NCBI GenBank assembly: GCA_958510825.1
Contig: OY294046.1
Span: 10,394,847 to 10,458,846 of the forward strand
Direction: 5' to 3'
Source: Brachypterus glaber
Lineage: Eukaryota > Arthropoda > Insecta > Coleoptera > Kateretidae
DNA: 64,000 nt
The position numbers and the translations under genes were made by a program. Of the stretch, positions 11,556-23,480 are shown piece by piece (the stretch's first letter is position 1; each line of letters starts with the position of its first letter). Below the pieces are notes generated by a model that saw only the letters and a program-made list of their open reading frames with translations, was not told where the DNA came from and made no database searches.

Positions 11556-11835
11556 TAGCTTTTATTTTCAAAAGCAATAGGGATCTTTCCCTTGCAGAAC
11601 TTGATTTTCCTAAAAATTAGAATCGATTAGATAACTCATTCTTAAGTTATCTTGTCCACGCCAAACGTGATATTGAACGGACGGACAGACAGACGGACGA
11701 TGTTTAAAGCTGCCTTTTTTCCATGAAAAACATTTGTATTCAACAATTTTTTATCTAGGACGTTTTTTGGCAATTTTGGGAAATTACTAAATACCGTATT
11801 ATACTCTTCTAGCGATAGTGTTCCGTATAAAATTG
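11556..11835 (-). repeat. Half copy of the GACAGACGG foldback family
   Basis: The order of landmarks matches the right arm of the foldback at 43.2-44.07 kb: CAATAGGGATCTTTCCC, AGAACTTGATTTTCC, a GACGGACAGACAGACGGAC run at 11680-11698, TTTTCCATGAAAAACATTTG and TTTTTTATCTAGGACGTTTT. Only one arm is present. The 65-codon frame across it is incidental. Confidence 0.6.
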
Positions 11836-14829
11836 TCATTAATTTTTAGTTGCCTACGTTTCGTTCGGTTTTTGTAACTTCTTCAGGATAGTTTTTCTTT
11901 TTTCTTATTTTTAATGTACTGCATTTTTATTTTTAGATTACATACAAAAATATTATATGTACTTTTGAATTTCTTATTCTATTGTATCTTTGTAATCTAG
12001 AATTTCTTTATTTTTGTCCATTTTCAAATATCAAATGACCAAATCGCGATAAAACAAATAGTTTATTAAAGGCAGACGCTCGAATTGTGAACGATACAAA
12101 TTGAACAAGTCCATTTAGTTTTCAATAACGGAAAATCTCCCACTGTAACACATGACTTTGTATTAAGGATAGCAAAAGATGTCAAAATATAAACTCTAAA
12201 GTACACAGACTGTAATTGAAAACGAAGTTATATATCTAACAAATAAGAACCAATTTGTTGATATGAAATATAGAAAAAGTTTCAGATTAAAAAATATTAA
12301 AAGAAGGGTAGAGAAAATCAAAAGTTTGCAGCCAAAATAAGGGTTTCATTCTCAATCAAAACATTATGACTGCTACCATTTTTTACAATTTTAATAAGTT
12401 TTCTTCATAATATACTTTTAGGATTTGTGGTTTATATTTAGGGTAGTTGTGGATTTAGAAACTCGACAAGTAACCTACTTGAAGTAGGTACTGATGGGAG
12501 TTTACATTCGGTAAACCAAATCTGTCAAATACAAAGTTAAAAGGAGGGTATCGTATTTTGGGCTAAATCATTTGCAACGATAAGACTTTACATGGTTATA
12601 GATACATAAAAATAAATACTTAGTCAAAATTTGAGCCCTTTTTACATCCCGGAACATACTTTAATTAATTATTTTAATTACGAATTTTGACAATATGTCA
12701 ATGCACGATTTGGCAACATTGCACCTAACGAAACTTTAAGTGTCAAGTGTCATGTAGTCAAAATAAAAATAACTTTTGCACATTTACTACTACAGTGAGG
12801 TCAAAGGAAAGGGTCTGTATTGTGTTCATTGCTCTTGACTATAAAATTAAAATATTTTGTTGTGTTTTATTAGTTTTTACGGATCTAACATGCTCTAACT
12901 CAATGTATAATTGGGCTCGATTATGAAGTTATTTTTGAGGTATTTTTACTATAATCACATTGTAAACCAACTAGCAGCTTCAACGATAATTCAAAGCATG
13001 CAGTTCCATGGGACAGTATTGCCCCAGACAAGTAATTTATTGTGGATTTCAACGTGTTAAAACCAGATTATGAAAAAGTTACACATAGACTTTTAACTTA
13101 AATAAATATATTTAATTAACATTGTTTTTATAATACATTCTACCTAAATGGTATTATATCGATTTTTAGATAAACAAAAAATATTACTTTTTTTCAGTAT
13201 GATAATTTATATATCATTGATAGTCACATTTAGCGCAAGAATAATGCGTTGTTGTCGGGTTTACGATAACAAATAATTCCTGGCGAGTTTTATTTTTTTT
13301 CATTTTGTTCTTTATTAAAAAATACACAGTTTTTTATAATTTATTTTCATCATTTCGCACTTTTTTAAACAAGAACATGTTTTTCTCATTTAGCCCAAAA
13401 CTGTCATTTAAAACGATATAATTCTTTAAATTCGTTCACGAGTTATGCAAGGTGGTATACATTTTAAAAAGTCGCCCTGTATGTGTAATTTAATAAAAAG
13501 TTATATTCGAAGAAATACCTGTAAATTTACTGATTCAGAAACTCTGAGGGAAAATAGACTTGATTTAAAAAAATAAATATATTCAAATGAGAAAATTAAC
13601 TTATGCGTTGTGCACGAGTTTTTCAATTTTACATTATTTACATAAGGTATCTAAATGTGGGGTAGTTAAATGTACTAAGGAAGCATTTTTACATAATATA
13701 CTATGTGCTGTAGTAACTTAAATACAGCTGCCAATAAAAGAGTAGGTACCAATAGAAAAAAAATTATTTTTTTTTTTTTAAGAATAAAATTTGAAAAAAA
13801 ATCTTGATAAATGTTTATTTTTATAAATTTTAATTTTTTTAAATGTTTTTACCCCATTACCCCACCCTGATTTTTACCGAAAACAATACTAGCCGAGAAC
13901 TAGGTCCTTTGAAGTCATTAGCTTAAAGCGTTCTCGAGTGGTCACAATTTTCCGAGACAGACCAATCGATTTTTATTTTTTTTTTCGGGTAAATCATATA
14001 TGATATACATAGGTTGTATATGAAATGCCAAGAATTGTAAAAAAAAATTAAAAAAAACAATTTTTTTACTAACGCATGCCTTTCATTAGGGAAAGTAATT
14101 AGTGAAAGTAAAACTGAATTTCAGATCTATTTTTATTAGTAATTATTTTATAATTTTTGGAATTTCCTCGAAAATTGTGTTAACAAGCACATTTTTAGGT
14201 ATTTATGTATGCGAAGTATAATATTTTATTGAGAAAATATCAATATAGTTAAACTTTAAAGTTAGGTGCAAAAATGTGAAAACACTCCCCCATTTCGATT
14301 TTTTTCAGTAACCACAAAGAAATAAATGAATTATTACATATAATAAATATCATTTATAACCCTAATTACCCTAATTACCATATGTAAACTCCCTTAGGGC
14401 TTATTTCCCATCCTCTTTTAATAGAACTTTTTTTATTATTTTGATATGGAATCACCCCCTTAAAATTAAACCCTGAATTATACTGTGTGTTGTCTATATA
14501 GAAACTATTTTAATATAGGTAATTAAACTACAATTTTAGTATATAACTGTAGTTACATGAACTAAAACGATAACTACATAAGGATTGTGTTAATACATAA
14601 TTACACATTATTATAGTGCATTGTTATTGCCGCTGACAAAGTTTAAATAAGGCCTTTAAAATTCACATTATAAGAACCAACAATACCTAATATTAGCGAA
14701 TTATCTCTATTAGAAATATAATGACGGCCTTTTAAAAATCTGACCGCTAGGGGCACTGCGCTGCAGTGTATATACAAAAAAAAAAACGAAACGTGGGCAA
14801 TAGGGCAGTAAACTTTCATCTCACTTTGT
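11836..14829. other. 3 kb of A+T-rich sequence without recognised genes
   Basis: I found no open frame with family resemblance and no well-paired long inverted repeat. GCCCTGTA at about 13480 resembles the terminus of the TACAGGG foldback families but lacks a partner. Homopolymer A/T runs are frequent at 13750-14060. Confidence 0.4.
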
Positions 14830-15107
14830 CTAAGATCACTCACTTTTCTTCTTCGAGCAGGGACGGGCCTAAGGGGGATCAAGGGGGCAGGTAGCCCAAT
14901 AAAGGTCAGGATATTGGCCCAGGGGAGATCTCTTAATTCCTCTTGGTTGGTTCTTTGAGTTTTAAAGACTTGCAACCTGATCCTGTCGTATCTGACACAC
15001 TCGGCTAAGTAATGAGAGGATGTTTCATCCTCTCCACACTCTGGGCATAGCGGACTCTCTAGAATCCGCACTGTTGCCAGGTGCTTCCTTAATAGAAGTA
15101 AGTAAAA
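14830..15107 (-). pseudogene. Remnant of a non-LTR retrotransposon ORF2 C-terminus
   Basis: Read on the minus strand, the frame starts mid-protein (LLLRKHLATVRILESPLC...) and carries a C-x2-C-x7-H-x4-C knuckle (SPLCPECG...TSSHYLAEC). It is followed by the basic and hydrophobic tail usual after the RNase H domain of R1/LOA/I/Jockey-like non-LTR elements. Upstream the frame breaks at about 15110, so the reverse transcriptase and RNase H core are missing. Beyond residue ~80 (below 14830) similarity stops, although the frame stays open to 14643. This is a 5'-truncated fossil and the clade is not certain. Confidence 0.6.
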
Positions 15108-15584
15108 TAAAATTGAAAGGGTTTGGAAATGGGGGGGCTACAGCTACTACTCTGCATATACATACACACTACTTAAAGTTTTAAGTAGATTCTCTACACA
15201 GCAGTTATGGAAATAATTAATCACTGACAATAGTAAAACCTTGTTTGAACCACTGTGGGGATGTTTCGGCGCATGCGACCCTGCAGAATGTCAAGACTTT
15301 CTCTAGAAGAGACAAGAAATTAATCTTCGAGAAATAGACAATACAAGATCGATCAATTTCTTATCTCGAAAAGCAAGATTCTCGAAAACCAATACGAGAA
15401 ATTCAATTTCTCGACACTCGCGAAACCCTATACTTTTTATAGTGATTATCAATTTTTTAATTTGATATATATGATTTACTATTTTATGAGCTGACAGTGC
15501 AATAAAGCTGGTTCTGATTCTATTTTGTAGAACTAACCTTTGCCTACACATTGACACTAGGAGCATCCACTACCCTTCATAAAA
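15108..15584. other. Unassigned interval with TCTCGA-rich stretch
   Basis: Repeated TCTCGA/TCGAGA words occur at 15297-15415 (for example TTCTCGACACTCGCGAAACC). They may be a diverged piece of the TCGAGA-containing palindrome at 33.3 kb. No gene is seen. Confidence 0.35.
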
Positions 15585-16790
15585 CCTATTTTTTTTTCAG
15601 ATATTTTTAAAGTAAAATTAAGTATTTTTTAACTTTCTATAAAAGTATGATTTGCATTATTAATACCAAGTCTTTAACACATCAAAAATCACGCCGCTTA
15701 CAACTCCGCTCACAGAAAAAAAGGATTCCTTAAACCAAGAACACGTGTCTTCCGATATGCTCAATGCCGTATTCTCTTGTTTTAAGGCTAGAATTTCTTT
15801 GAACCATGGTCATTGTCCTTGAACGAAGAGCACGGATTTTGTAATGAAGATCTGAGCTTCATTCAAGGACACTGACTTTGGTTCAAACAAATGCTAACCT
15901 TGAAACAGGAGAGTGGGTATAGCTTTAAGCATATCAAAAGGCGCGTGTCCTTGGTTCAAGGAATCCGCGTTTTCTATGCTAAAAACGCTAGTTTTAAACC
16001 AAACAGGCAAAACTTAGGCGATTCTTTATAGTCTCTCTAGCCAGTATCATTTATGGTAAGCTAGTATAACCTATGATTAAGGCGAATCTTTTGACTCCTC
16101 ATGCTTTTAATCCGGCAAGTTCTTTAGTCTCTAGATGGAAACAAACAGACCCACATAATATTATAATATTATCATATATAATTACACAAGAGACTGAGAA
16201 TTATCCATATTTTATTTTTCAGATATTTTGAAAGTAAAATTAAGTATTTTTTAACTTTCTATAAAAGTATGATTTGCATTATTAATACCAAGTCTTTAAC
16301 ACATCAAAAATCACGCCGCTTACAACTCCGCTCACAGAAAAAAAGGATTCCTTAAACCAAGAACACGTGTCTTCCGATATGCTCAATGCCATATTCTCTT
16401 GTTTTAAGGCTAGAATTTCTTTGAACCATGGTCAATGTCCTTGAACGAAGAGCACGGATTTTGTAATGAAGATCTGAGCTTCATTCAAGGACACTGATTT
16501 TGGTTCAAACAAATGCTAACCTTGAAACAGGATAGTGGGTATAGCTTTAAGCATATCAAAAGGCGCGTGTCCTTGGTTTAAGGAATACGTGTTTTCTATG
16601 CTGAAAACACTAGTTTTAAACCAAATAGCCAAAACGTAGGCTATTCTTTATAGTCTCTCTAGCCAGTATCATTTATGGTTAGTTAGTATAACCTATGATC
16701 AAGGCGAATCTTTTGACTCCTAGATGGAATCAAACAGACCTACATAATATTATAATATTATCATATATAATTACACAAGCTGAGAATTAT
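15585..16790. repeat. Tandem duplication, 622-bp period, of a hairpin-forming unit
   Basis: Copy 1 is about 15585-16205 and copy 2 about 16206-16790. Matching landmarks sit exactly 622 bp apart (ATCAAAAATCACGCC at 15681 and 16303; ATATCAAAAGGCGCG at 15931 and 16553; CTTTATAGTCTCTCTAGCC at 16024 and 16646). Copy 2 lacks about 31 bp near its 3' end. Within each copy about 250 bp fold back on themselves, from GGATTCCTTAAACCAAG to its complement CTTGGTTCAAGGAATCC in copy 1. The unit is therefore itself a foldback element that was duplicated in tandem. Confidence 0.8.
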
Positions 16791-17127
16791 GCGGGAAAAA
16801 TTCGCTGTTTTCATGAAAATTTGCTGTCTGGAAATAGTTACGACCGGGGCGTCGCCCATGCAGGATGCCCTTGGAGCAATTATTTCCTTTGAAAGCAAAT
16901 TTAAATGAAAACTGTGAATTTTTCCCGATAATTCGAAAAATCATGTGTAATTCGAAAGATTATTTTTTAACGATTTAGAATATGTCAAACCTACTTTTAT
17001 ATTTTTTTTCATCGCAAAATGATATAATTTGTTTTATTGCTTATCTTAATATTTTTACCGGCATATTCTTTGATTTCGTTAATTTAATTACATTCTCAAC
17101 TGCTAAACTAAAACCTTTTTGTCCATT
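16791..17127. other. Unassigned interval
   Basis: The frame at 16982-17173 is hydrophobic with no family resemblance. No paired repeat was found. Confidence 0.35.
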
Positions 17128-17300
17128 TTTAACCGACTTCCAAAAAGGAGGAGGTTATCAATTCGACGTGTGACTTTATTTTTTTTATGTTTGTTCCCGC
17201 ATAACTTTGGAACGGATGAACGGAATTTGATTAAACTTTTTGCAACTTAAAGAGGGCATCCATGAGGTGGTCCCGTTTCAATTTGTCGCTCGGATAATGC
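17128..17300 (+). repeat. Repeat with AACCGACTTCCAAAAAGGAG
   Basis: The stretch from AACCGACTTCC through GGTTATCAATTCG and TTTGTTCCCGCATAACTTTG resembles a repeat type I recall as common in insect genomes. That is memory, not a search. The element at 17965-18180 also contains AACCGACTTCC. I could not set boundaries. Confidence 0.35.
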
Positions 17301-17428
17301 CGAGTAAGCCGGATAATTAAGATAAATCTAATAGTTTTAACGAAATTTCACTTAAAACCAGCTTAATTTCGTTCTAATACCAACCTAATTTTTAGAAAAT
17401 TATCGGATATCTCGGATAAGCCGGATAA

Positions 17429-17571
17429 GGGAACGTTCAAGTATTACGTAACGCTCCTAGGGGGGGTCATTTTGGAGTGTTACGCCCATGTTATAGGAAA
17501 TTAGCGTTGCAGGGGGGGGCTGGTGGTCCAAAATGATAAAACTTTGCGTTACGTAATACTTGAACGTTTCC
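17429..17571. mobile_element. 143-bp PIF/Harbinger-like MITE, TAA TSD
   Basis: The termini are GGGAACGTTCAAGTATTACG at 17429 and the near-complement ending in GAACGTTTCC at 17571. TAA flanks both sides (17426-17428 and 17572-17574). G-rich runs fill the centre. The terminus is shared with 25029 and with the element at 48078-48298, so these are one family. Confidence 0.75.
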
Positions 17572-17964
17572 TAACTTGATTAAGGGGTTACTCAAATATT
17601 ACGGCAGGCTAAAAATCTTTTAAATGACGCTAAACTTTATTCTGTGGACCTGTAATATTAAAATACCAAGAGAAAATTATAAAATTTGTGATTATACCAT
17701 AAGGCGGTATTTGATTATTACTTAACGCTTAAAGTTTAACAAAGATTTTCTTTAGTATTTCGTTTAAAATAAGGTTGGTTAGACTCTTGGGCGCTGAAAT
17801 AAAAATACTACTAAATTAATTTTTTAGAAATTTATCTTTAAGACGATGGCGTCACAACGCACTAATAGTTGTGACGTCAGCAGCCTGCCGAGATGGAAGG
17901 ACAACTATAATTTAGCTTAGATAAAGTTACAAATATACGAGCTCTGTGTCTCTAAAAAGTAAAA
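17572..17964. other. Unassigned interval
   Basis: A local self-complementary patch (GATGGCGTCACAACGC... TTGTGACGTC, 17845-17880) is the only structure noticed. Confidence 0.35.
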
Positions 17965-18180
17965 AATAAAAACTTTTCGCAAAAAAAATGAACCGACTTC
18001 CGTCTCTAAAAAGTCAAAAATAAAAAATAAGTCGGTGCCACTTTCACAGCAATCAATTTAACAACAAAAATAATTACTAGTATTTAATTTAGGGAGTGGT
18101 GAAATTGACACCGGCTTAATTTTATTTTTTACTTTTTAGAGACAGAAGTCGGTTCATTTTTTTTGCGAAAAGTTTTTATT
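17965..18180. mobile_element. 216-bp inverted-repeat MITE
   Basis: AATAAAAACTTTTCGCAAAA at 17965 pairs with its complement ending at 18180. The arms continue through ATGAACCGACTTC, GTCTCTAAAAAGT and AGTCGGTG. No target duplication could be fixed. A second GTCTCTAAAAAGTAAAAAAT just left of the element (17948-17967) duplicates part of the arm. Confidence 0.7.
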
Positions 18181-18742
18181 AAATTGCAAATTATAGTTAT
18201 GTCACTAGTTTAGTCACTTAGTGCAGTACTGACTGCGCTAGGCTAGCAAGCATGTCTATAAAAGTTAACCTATAAAAACTGTCCTTACATTTTATAAAAA
18301 GAATATTTTGAGGTATTTTTTGTTAAATAATAAAGTAATAACGATAATTATAAATAATAATATATTAAATTTAATTAAATGATTGCTTGATAAAAACTTT
18401 AAAAAATAATCTAAATAATATAAGATATAAAAACAATAGTTAATTATGGTACTAGTGGGTAAAGTAAGATATTGCCCATGAGAGAATTAATTTTCGAGAG
18501 GGCAATATCGGTTTACCCATGAGTGCCAAACAAGGTTTTATCCAATAAATAGCTTAGGATTTCATATTTTTATTAAAAATTTTAATGACATTTACAAAAA
18601 AATAATTTGACAAGTGACAGTTGAGTGGGTAAAATAAATAATTATCCTTTCAATAAAGTAAAAGCCACGCGGGGGTTATTACTGAGTTTATCTATTTAAA
18701 ATAAAGCTGGTAATTGTCTTATTATCTGTATGTATTGGATAA

Positions 18743-20150
18743 AAATTTTTTTCTTTGGTTTAGCAATATTCTCATATTCTTGACATTTTACACATTTTAT
18801 TACGTTATTAGTAGGTATCTAGATATCCGTCCATGTGACCCATTTTCACACGTTTATTACTAATTATTACATTAAATTATTAATTAATTATGATATATAA
18901 TCACAAGATACTATATTGAAAATTGAGTAATATAAACATATCTTCTAGTAGGTTAATGTATTAAAAGCAATCAAATTAAATTAACTACAAATAGAAAAAA
19001 AAGTTTTAAGAAGTTAATTTGTTTCAAACTTAAGATTACATGTTGCTTATAAGATGTGTTGTGTGACGTCGAAAGGTCCCATTCGGTGATATGGGATTGC
19101 CTCCGTAACATCGCCTTTATGATATTAATTAAGTGGACTGCGAATAGGTATTAATGATTGAAAAGAATATTAAAGACAAAACGACAGTTCCAATAATATA
19201 TATGGTAATCTTACCTTAGTTACAGCATTCAGCACGACAGGTCATGACCGCCATTTCTTCACAGGAGACACCACATAATTGGAAACTGATGTACGCGAAT
19301 TAAAGTTTGTTTGACCAGTGTAGGTATACACTACTAATTATTTAAATACATATGTGTATATGGAACTTATTTCTATAGTTTGCAGCCGTAAATATGGTAA
19401 ATTCTAACGAATGCCCGCGGCGTGGTATATTCGTCAGCTGATTTGAGTATATTTTTATTGACACGCATCGATCGTTCTCGAGCGTCAAATTGCGACTACT
19501 TGCGGAAGGCAACCTACCCGAACTCATGCGCAGAAAAGCTAGGAGGTTTTCAGCGCGTTACTTACAAAAATACAATTAATTTAAAACAAAATATTATTTT
19601 TGAATTATAACTAAGTAAAGAAATTAAATGAAATTATGTATAATAAAACCCAAATTAAAAATAAATACAAACACAGAAATGTGGTTGTAACAAGATGTTT
19701 TTGTTTGTTGTCCAAACCGATTAGAGATTTGAGATTAAATTAAGTATTTCATTTATTTGTGTAAAATTAAAAAGCCCACCAATAACTGGTGAATTCAGCC
19801 GCCTGGTTTGGGGGCGTGTCCATATTTAAAAACTCACGTCTATTAACGTAGGTGTTCTGTGATGTATTTTAAATTCATTTTTGTGCACATAGAAACTACA
19901 TATCACATGTAATTACATGTAAATGTACATGTTTATCGTTGGGTATACTTATGCACAAAAATTTTTAGCCCAAAATGCCTACTTGCAATATTTTGGTAAA
20001 ACATTTATTAGAATCAGCTGATTGTCGCCATCTTTATTAATCATCCTTCCTCAAAAAAAACTATTATAGTGACAACAACGTTGTTGTATTATTATATTAA
20101 ATAATATGATGATATATTAAATAATATGATGATGATGATGAATAATACAC
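18743..20150. other. Interior of the 3.3-kb element, no gene recognised
   Basis: Short overlapping frames on both strands at 19342-19610 lie in a locally less A+T-rich stretch (19060-19560), but neither resembles a known protein. A small palindrome (ACATGTAATTACATGT) is near 19906. Confidence 0.35.
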
Positions 20151-20151
20151 T

Positions 20152-20545
20152 TTTTTCACTACCAGCCTAAAACCACATCTTTATTACTGTTCTTTTCATT
20201 GGTAGAAATATTATTTCTCTACCTATGGCGTCAGAGGTTCTAAAAATAATAAAATTGCACCATGGTTAATAATGAATTTTTATTCAGCTGTTTTGGCATC
20301 TGACGTTTCACTTAATTATTAAATCACGTTGCTATTTACAAGTGTCTTTAGGCACCAAATTTATTTATTGCATGATAAATTCAAAAATATTAACTAAATT
20401 AAGTACCTATATTTAGTATTTAGTACCTATAAAACATGTTTTACAAAAAACACTTCGAAAAGTGAAAATCATTGGTCCATCATATTCAACCATAGACTAT
20501 ACAACCCATATATTACCGTAAGGATCATAGATTACTAGAGGTACA
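20152..20545 (+). repeat. 400-bp dispersed repeat, copy 1
   Basis: The repeat starts TTCACTACCAGCCTAAAA and ends near GGATCATAGATTACTAGAGG. Two other copies are at 27545-27885 (reverse) and 31062-31432 (same strand). Common landmarks are ATTGCACCATGGTTAATAAT, TGACGTTTCACTTAATTATT and AAAACATGTTTTACAAAAAA. There is no coding frame. The superfamily is unknown. Confidence 0.75.
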
Positions 20546-20720
20546 ACCCCTATATATTGATTTTTGAGGCAATAGATTCTCCCTCACAGTTTTCGCCTGT
20601 CCCCTTATTTCTGGAGGAGTACCAGAATCATCACTTTGCATTTCACTTTCCATTTTTATATATTTTAAATTTATAAACGTTTTCATTAAATTTTAGTAAA
20701 ATAAATAAATAAATAAATAG

Positions 20721-21092
20721 CTAATTGCCCCAGAACTGAAGGATCTGCCATATCTTGAACGCCTCTCCCGTATGAATTTAAGCACACTAGCAGCTAGACG
20801 ATCTCGAGGTGACCTCATACAAACCTTTAAAATTCTGAGCGGTTACTATTCAATAGAACTCACAATTTTCCAACTCAACACCTACCCCAGCCTTCGAGGT
20901 CATAATAAAAAGCTCAACAAGGAAAGGTGTTTAAAGTTACCCCGAAAAAACTTCCTTACCAACCGTGTTGTGTATCAGTGGAATGGTCTAAGCGAGGTCA
21001 CAGTTGAGGCTACAACTGTAAATCAGTTCAAGAATAGGTTGGACCGTGAACTCGTAAATGTCGGAAACCAATGGGTCCACTTTCCGTCCTAG
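20721..21092 (+). pseudogene. CR1-like non-LTR reverse transcriptase, C-terminal fragment
   Basis: The open frame begins mid-protein (after the stop at 20718-20720) with LIAPELKDLPYLERLSRMNL. It runs through RRSRGDLIQTFKIL, LRGHNKKL, FLTNRVVYQWNGL and FKNRLDREL to a stop at 21092. These motifs are characteristic of the extreme C-terminus of CR1/L2-type ORF2 proteins. All catalytic RT motifs are missing, as expected for a 5'-truncated insertion. A 3' UTR of about 150 bp leads to an (AAT)n tail at 21246-21279, the usual microsatellite end of such elements. The 56.4-kb fragment is a relative in the opposite orientation. Confidence 0.85.
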
Positions 21093-21242
21093 TATTGTAT
21101 TATATTTTCTTTCTCTGTGATATTAATTGTGATAATACTCATAACTTAATTATTTAACTTATTTTAATTATAATAATTTAATGTAAACAATTTAAAATGT
21201 AAACTTGTTGATACAGATACATCGGCAATCGCCGCTCTCTGT

Positions 21243-21245
<3 letters not shown>

Positions 21246-21279
<34 letters not shown>
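21246..21279 (+). repeat. (AAT)n microsatellite, 3' tail of the CR1-like copy
   Basis: About eleven uninterrupted AAT units follow the retroelement's 3' UTR. Confidence 0.85.
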
Positions 21280-21301
21280 TAATTGTACTGGTAGTGAAAA
21301 A

Positions 21302-21439
21302 AATACTATATTTTCCACGTGAGTGAAGATTTAACATTTTAGACCGCGTCTTGCGGGCTTCGCGCTGGCGCGCTCATCCCGCAATTTGACGCAGGTCAAA
21401 AATGTTAAACTTCTCTCACTTGGTAAATAATGTACTATT
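21302..21439. repeat. Hairpin cassette with CpG-rich tip
   Basis: The left side starts AATACTATATTTTCCACGTG. The right side, on the minus strand from 21439, starts AATAGTACATTATTTACCAA. The stem continues through GTGAAGATTTAACATTTT and closes over GCGGG...CCCGC with a tip rich in GCGC. The outer signature matches the other cassettes of the window. It sits between the CR1 tail and the right arm of the 3.3-kb element. Confidence 0.6.
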
Positions 21440-22111
21440 ATCCAATACATACAGATAATGAGACAATTACCAGCTTTATTTTAAATAGATAAACTCAATA
21501 ATAACCCCCGCGTGGCTTTTAATTTATTGAGTGGATAATTATTTATTTTACCCACTTAACTGTCACTTGTCAAATTATTTTCTTGTAAATGTCATTAAAA
21601 TTTTTAATAAAAATATGAAATCCTAAGCTATTTATTGGATAAAACCTTGTTTGGCATTCATGGGTAAACCGATATTGCCCTCTCGAAAATTAACCTGCTT
21701 GGCTGACGCCTCGCAGGTTAATTTTCTCATGGGCAATATCTTACTTTACCCACTAGTACCATAAATAACTATTTAGTCAACTCATTCGACTTTTTTTTAT
21801 AATTATTATTTATTTTTTAACTATTTAATGTTAATATGACTATCGTTTCTACAATTAATCTGAGATTTAAGTTTGCCTGAAGATGAATGTGTAAACATTC
21901 GAAATTGCAATCGCAAAAATATAAAAAGAATAAACGTAATGTAGAGTTGACTAAAAGTGTATTATTTTATCTATTATATCTACTCTACTACAAGCAAAGA
22001 ATTTGTTAAAAAAATGGAAGTGGAAAACTTTCAAATTTGGGTAAATAATATGAATTTACAATTTTAATAGTGTATTTAATATGAGGTTATAATGTTTTAG
22101 AATAATCGTAA

Positions 22112-22697
22112 AATAGTTATTTATATATCAAGGGACTAAACTGGCTGTTTTAGTCCCGCTGCATTAGTGTGAGGCAAACAGAAATGCAAGGGACTAAAAC
22201 AGCCAAGTTTAGTCCTGAGGTATATACACTATCTTTTGCAGGACCAAACATAATTTAGGTAGGTAGATAAAATTAAAATTAAAAGCCACGCGTCTAAAAT
22301 CGGTTGTTTTATTTTCGTAATATAATCAAGATGCTTGTAAATTGCGAAAAGTCAGTTTCATGGCTATCGCGATTTCAATTGTTTTTTAATATGGTTGACA
22401 CAAACGTCAAAAAAATGGACGAAGATGATAAATGTTAGGTTATGTATAAATTGTTATAACAATGTTATTTTTAAAGGTTTTCTTTGTTAAAATCAAATAA
22501 ATTGGTTTGAATCGCTAATTTATTACAAAACACCACCAAACCTAATTTTTGAACCAGCAAAGCACATAGTAGGTACATATAATATTTTAATTTTATCAAT
22601 GTTGCCGTGATTTTTATTCACTAGGGAGAAAAACGGCAAGTTTAGTCCCGAAAATGAAAGCGTATAATTAGGTTTTAGTCTTGGTCGTGCAAAAATG
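22112..22697 (+). mobile_element. ~586-bp element with hairpin cassette, copy 1 (tip missing)
   Basis: The whole unit recurs inverted at 59925-60519. The cassette is 22112-22233: its outer side is AATAGTTATTTATATATCAA, its inner side on the minus strand is GATAGTGTATATACCTCAGG, and its stems contain GGGACTAAACTGGC. The far end contains a single GCAAGTTTAGTCCC block (about 22640), so the two ends share GGGACTAAACT(T)GC in inverted orientation. Relative to the 60-kb copy the hairpin tip is shortened to GAGGC. The minus-strand frame at 22523-22828 is incidental. Confidence 0.7.
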
Positions 22698-23189
22698 GTA
22701 TTACATAACTCAAGCTTGTTACAACAACGTTTGGTTGTACTATTTTTAGATTTTTCTATAGGTACATAAATGTGTTGAGGCCTATAAAAATGGTTATGAT
22801 AAATGCTTTTTGAATAATATAGTATCATAAAAAATCATAAATCTTAATTTGGGAGTTTTGCGCGTTTATCATAAAAAATGTTTTGGATTCTAAATTAAAT
22901 AATTTATGATATTTTTTGACAAATGAATTTTAAAAACATTTCTGCCAGAAAGATTCGTGTCATGGTTCAAAGAAGAGTAGGTCGGGTAAAATAAATATTT
23001 TTTTTATTAGGTTGTAATAAAAAATTAGAAAGGGTTTTTTTCATCCTTCATGCTTGAAAAAAAAACGAAGAAAATTATTATTTCTTCTTGCGAAAAACGA
23101 AAAACTTTTGAATTTTTTTTAAATTATACTTTTTTAATTTTTTAACAAAGTTTAACCCCCCATATTTTTGTTTTGTTTTTTGGAGGGTT
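22698..23189. other. Unassigned A+T-rich interval
   Basis: Nothing was recognised. Long A/T homopolymers occur at 22990-23140. Confidence 0.4.
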
Positions 23190-23480
23190 ACTTTTAAAAA
23201 CAATAGTGATCTTCCCCTCATAGAACTTGATTTACCCTGAAAATTTCAAGTCAATCAGATTATTCGTTCTTGCGTTATCGTGTTCACAAGAATCGTGACA
23301 TCGGACGGACAGACAGACAGACAGACATACGAACATAAAAAAAGTTGCTTATTTTTTCATGTAAGAAATTTATATCCAAGAATTTTTTGTCTAGGACGAT
23401 TTTGACGATTTTTTTTAATCCGAACCTACTATATGATACTATTTTAGCGCAGGCGCCGTGAATAGTATAATAAAGCGTTA
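23190..23480 (-). repeat. Half copy of the GACAGACGG foldback family
   Basis: It shares, in order, AACAATAGTGATCTTCCCCT, ATTCGTTCTTGCGTTATCGT, GGACGGACAGACAGACAGAC, AATTTTTTGTCTAGGACG and GCGCAGGCGC with the right arm of the 43.2-44.07 kb palindrome. The opposite arm is absent. Confidence 0.65.

Larger units (their letters stand above)
18427..21773. mobile_element. 3.3-kb element with ~320-bp inverted arms and nested insertions
   Basis: The left arm (about 18427-18742) and right arm (about 21437-21773) are complementary over most of their length, from GGTACTAGTGGGTAAAG at the outside to GTATGTATTGGATA at the inside. Each outer end is a hairpin cassette: AATAGTTAATTATGG at 18435 and, on the minus strand, AATAGTTATTTATGG from 21773. 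The right cassette carries a 24-base CpG-rich tip (21694-21717) that the left lacks. The 2.7-kb interior has no transposase. It holds the 400-bp repeat (20152), a CR1 3' end (20721) and another hairpin cassette (21302-21439) that abuts the right arm. That arrangement suggests insertion of a second element into the first. Confidence 0.65.
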
